A stretch of DNA of 6,412 nt from Bacteroidota bacterium. Its GTDB lineage: Bacteria; Bacteroidota; Bacteroidia; JAADEI01. Positions 6,412 to 6,412 of the stretch are shown here, one piece after another; within the stretch, counting starts at the first letter, position 1; every line of letters begins with the position of its first letter. The notes below the pieces were generated by a model. That model ran no database searches. It saw only the letters and a program-made list of their open reading frames with translations, and was not told where the DNA came from. The translations under genes and the position numbers were made by a program. Location: NCBI GenBank assembly GCA_024280615.1, contig JAJRPU010000168.1, forward strand, positions 1 to 6,412, written 5' to 3'.

Positions 6412-6412
6412 T

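Overview
The window looks like part of a chromosome from a bacterium of the Bacteroidota/Chlorobiota (FCB) group. Three things point there. The ATP synthase beta subunit carries an insertion of about 27 residues after its GERTREGNE motif, a trait I associate with Bacteroidota-type AtpD. atpD and atpC stand as a pair without the rest of the ATP synthase operon, and the epsilon subunit lacks its C-terminal helices. Start codons are preceded by A/T-rich leaders with little or no Shine-Dalgarno sequence, and two intergenic regions contain a TAnnTTTG box, the -7 element known from Bacteroidota. The first gene is an archaeal-type FBP aldolase/phosphatase, an enzyme known mainly from archaea and deep-branching or thermophilic bacteria, so an uncultivated, possibly thermophilic lineage is plausible. 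That last point is inference.

Layout from left to right. Bases 2-562 (+) are the C-terminal half of fructose-1,6-bisphosphate aldolase/phosphatase, followed by a strong hairpin terminator at about 596-640. A 158-base convergent gap holds that terminator and a second, weaker hairpin. Bases 721-1731 (-) encode a stand-alone LuxE-like acyl-activating enzyme. It is separated from atpD by only 48 bases, which must hold both divergent promoters. atpD (1780-3294), atpC (3303-3560) and a lutB-like iron-sulfur protein gene (3544 or 3577 to 4950) follow on the + strand, tightly packed and probably co-transcribed. After a 63-base gap with a candidate promoter comes a notably AT-rich gene (5014-5697, +) for a predicted outer-membrane beta-barrel protein. 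It overlaps by 21 bases, tail to tail, with a gene for a membrane-anchored M23-family peptidase (5677-6411, -) that reaches the right edge.

Most of the content is central energy and carbon metabolism: gluconeogenesis, ATP synthesis and oxidation of lactate or a related hydroxy acid. The right end holds two envelope genes. I see no mobile element, CRISPR array, RNA gene or phage gene, and no clearly new multi-gene system. The most notable points are the archaeal-type FBPase, the atpC-lutB junction without an ATG start, the changed zinc-ligand position in the M23 protein, and the composition shift at 5014-5697.
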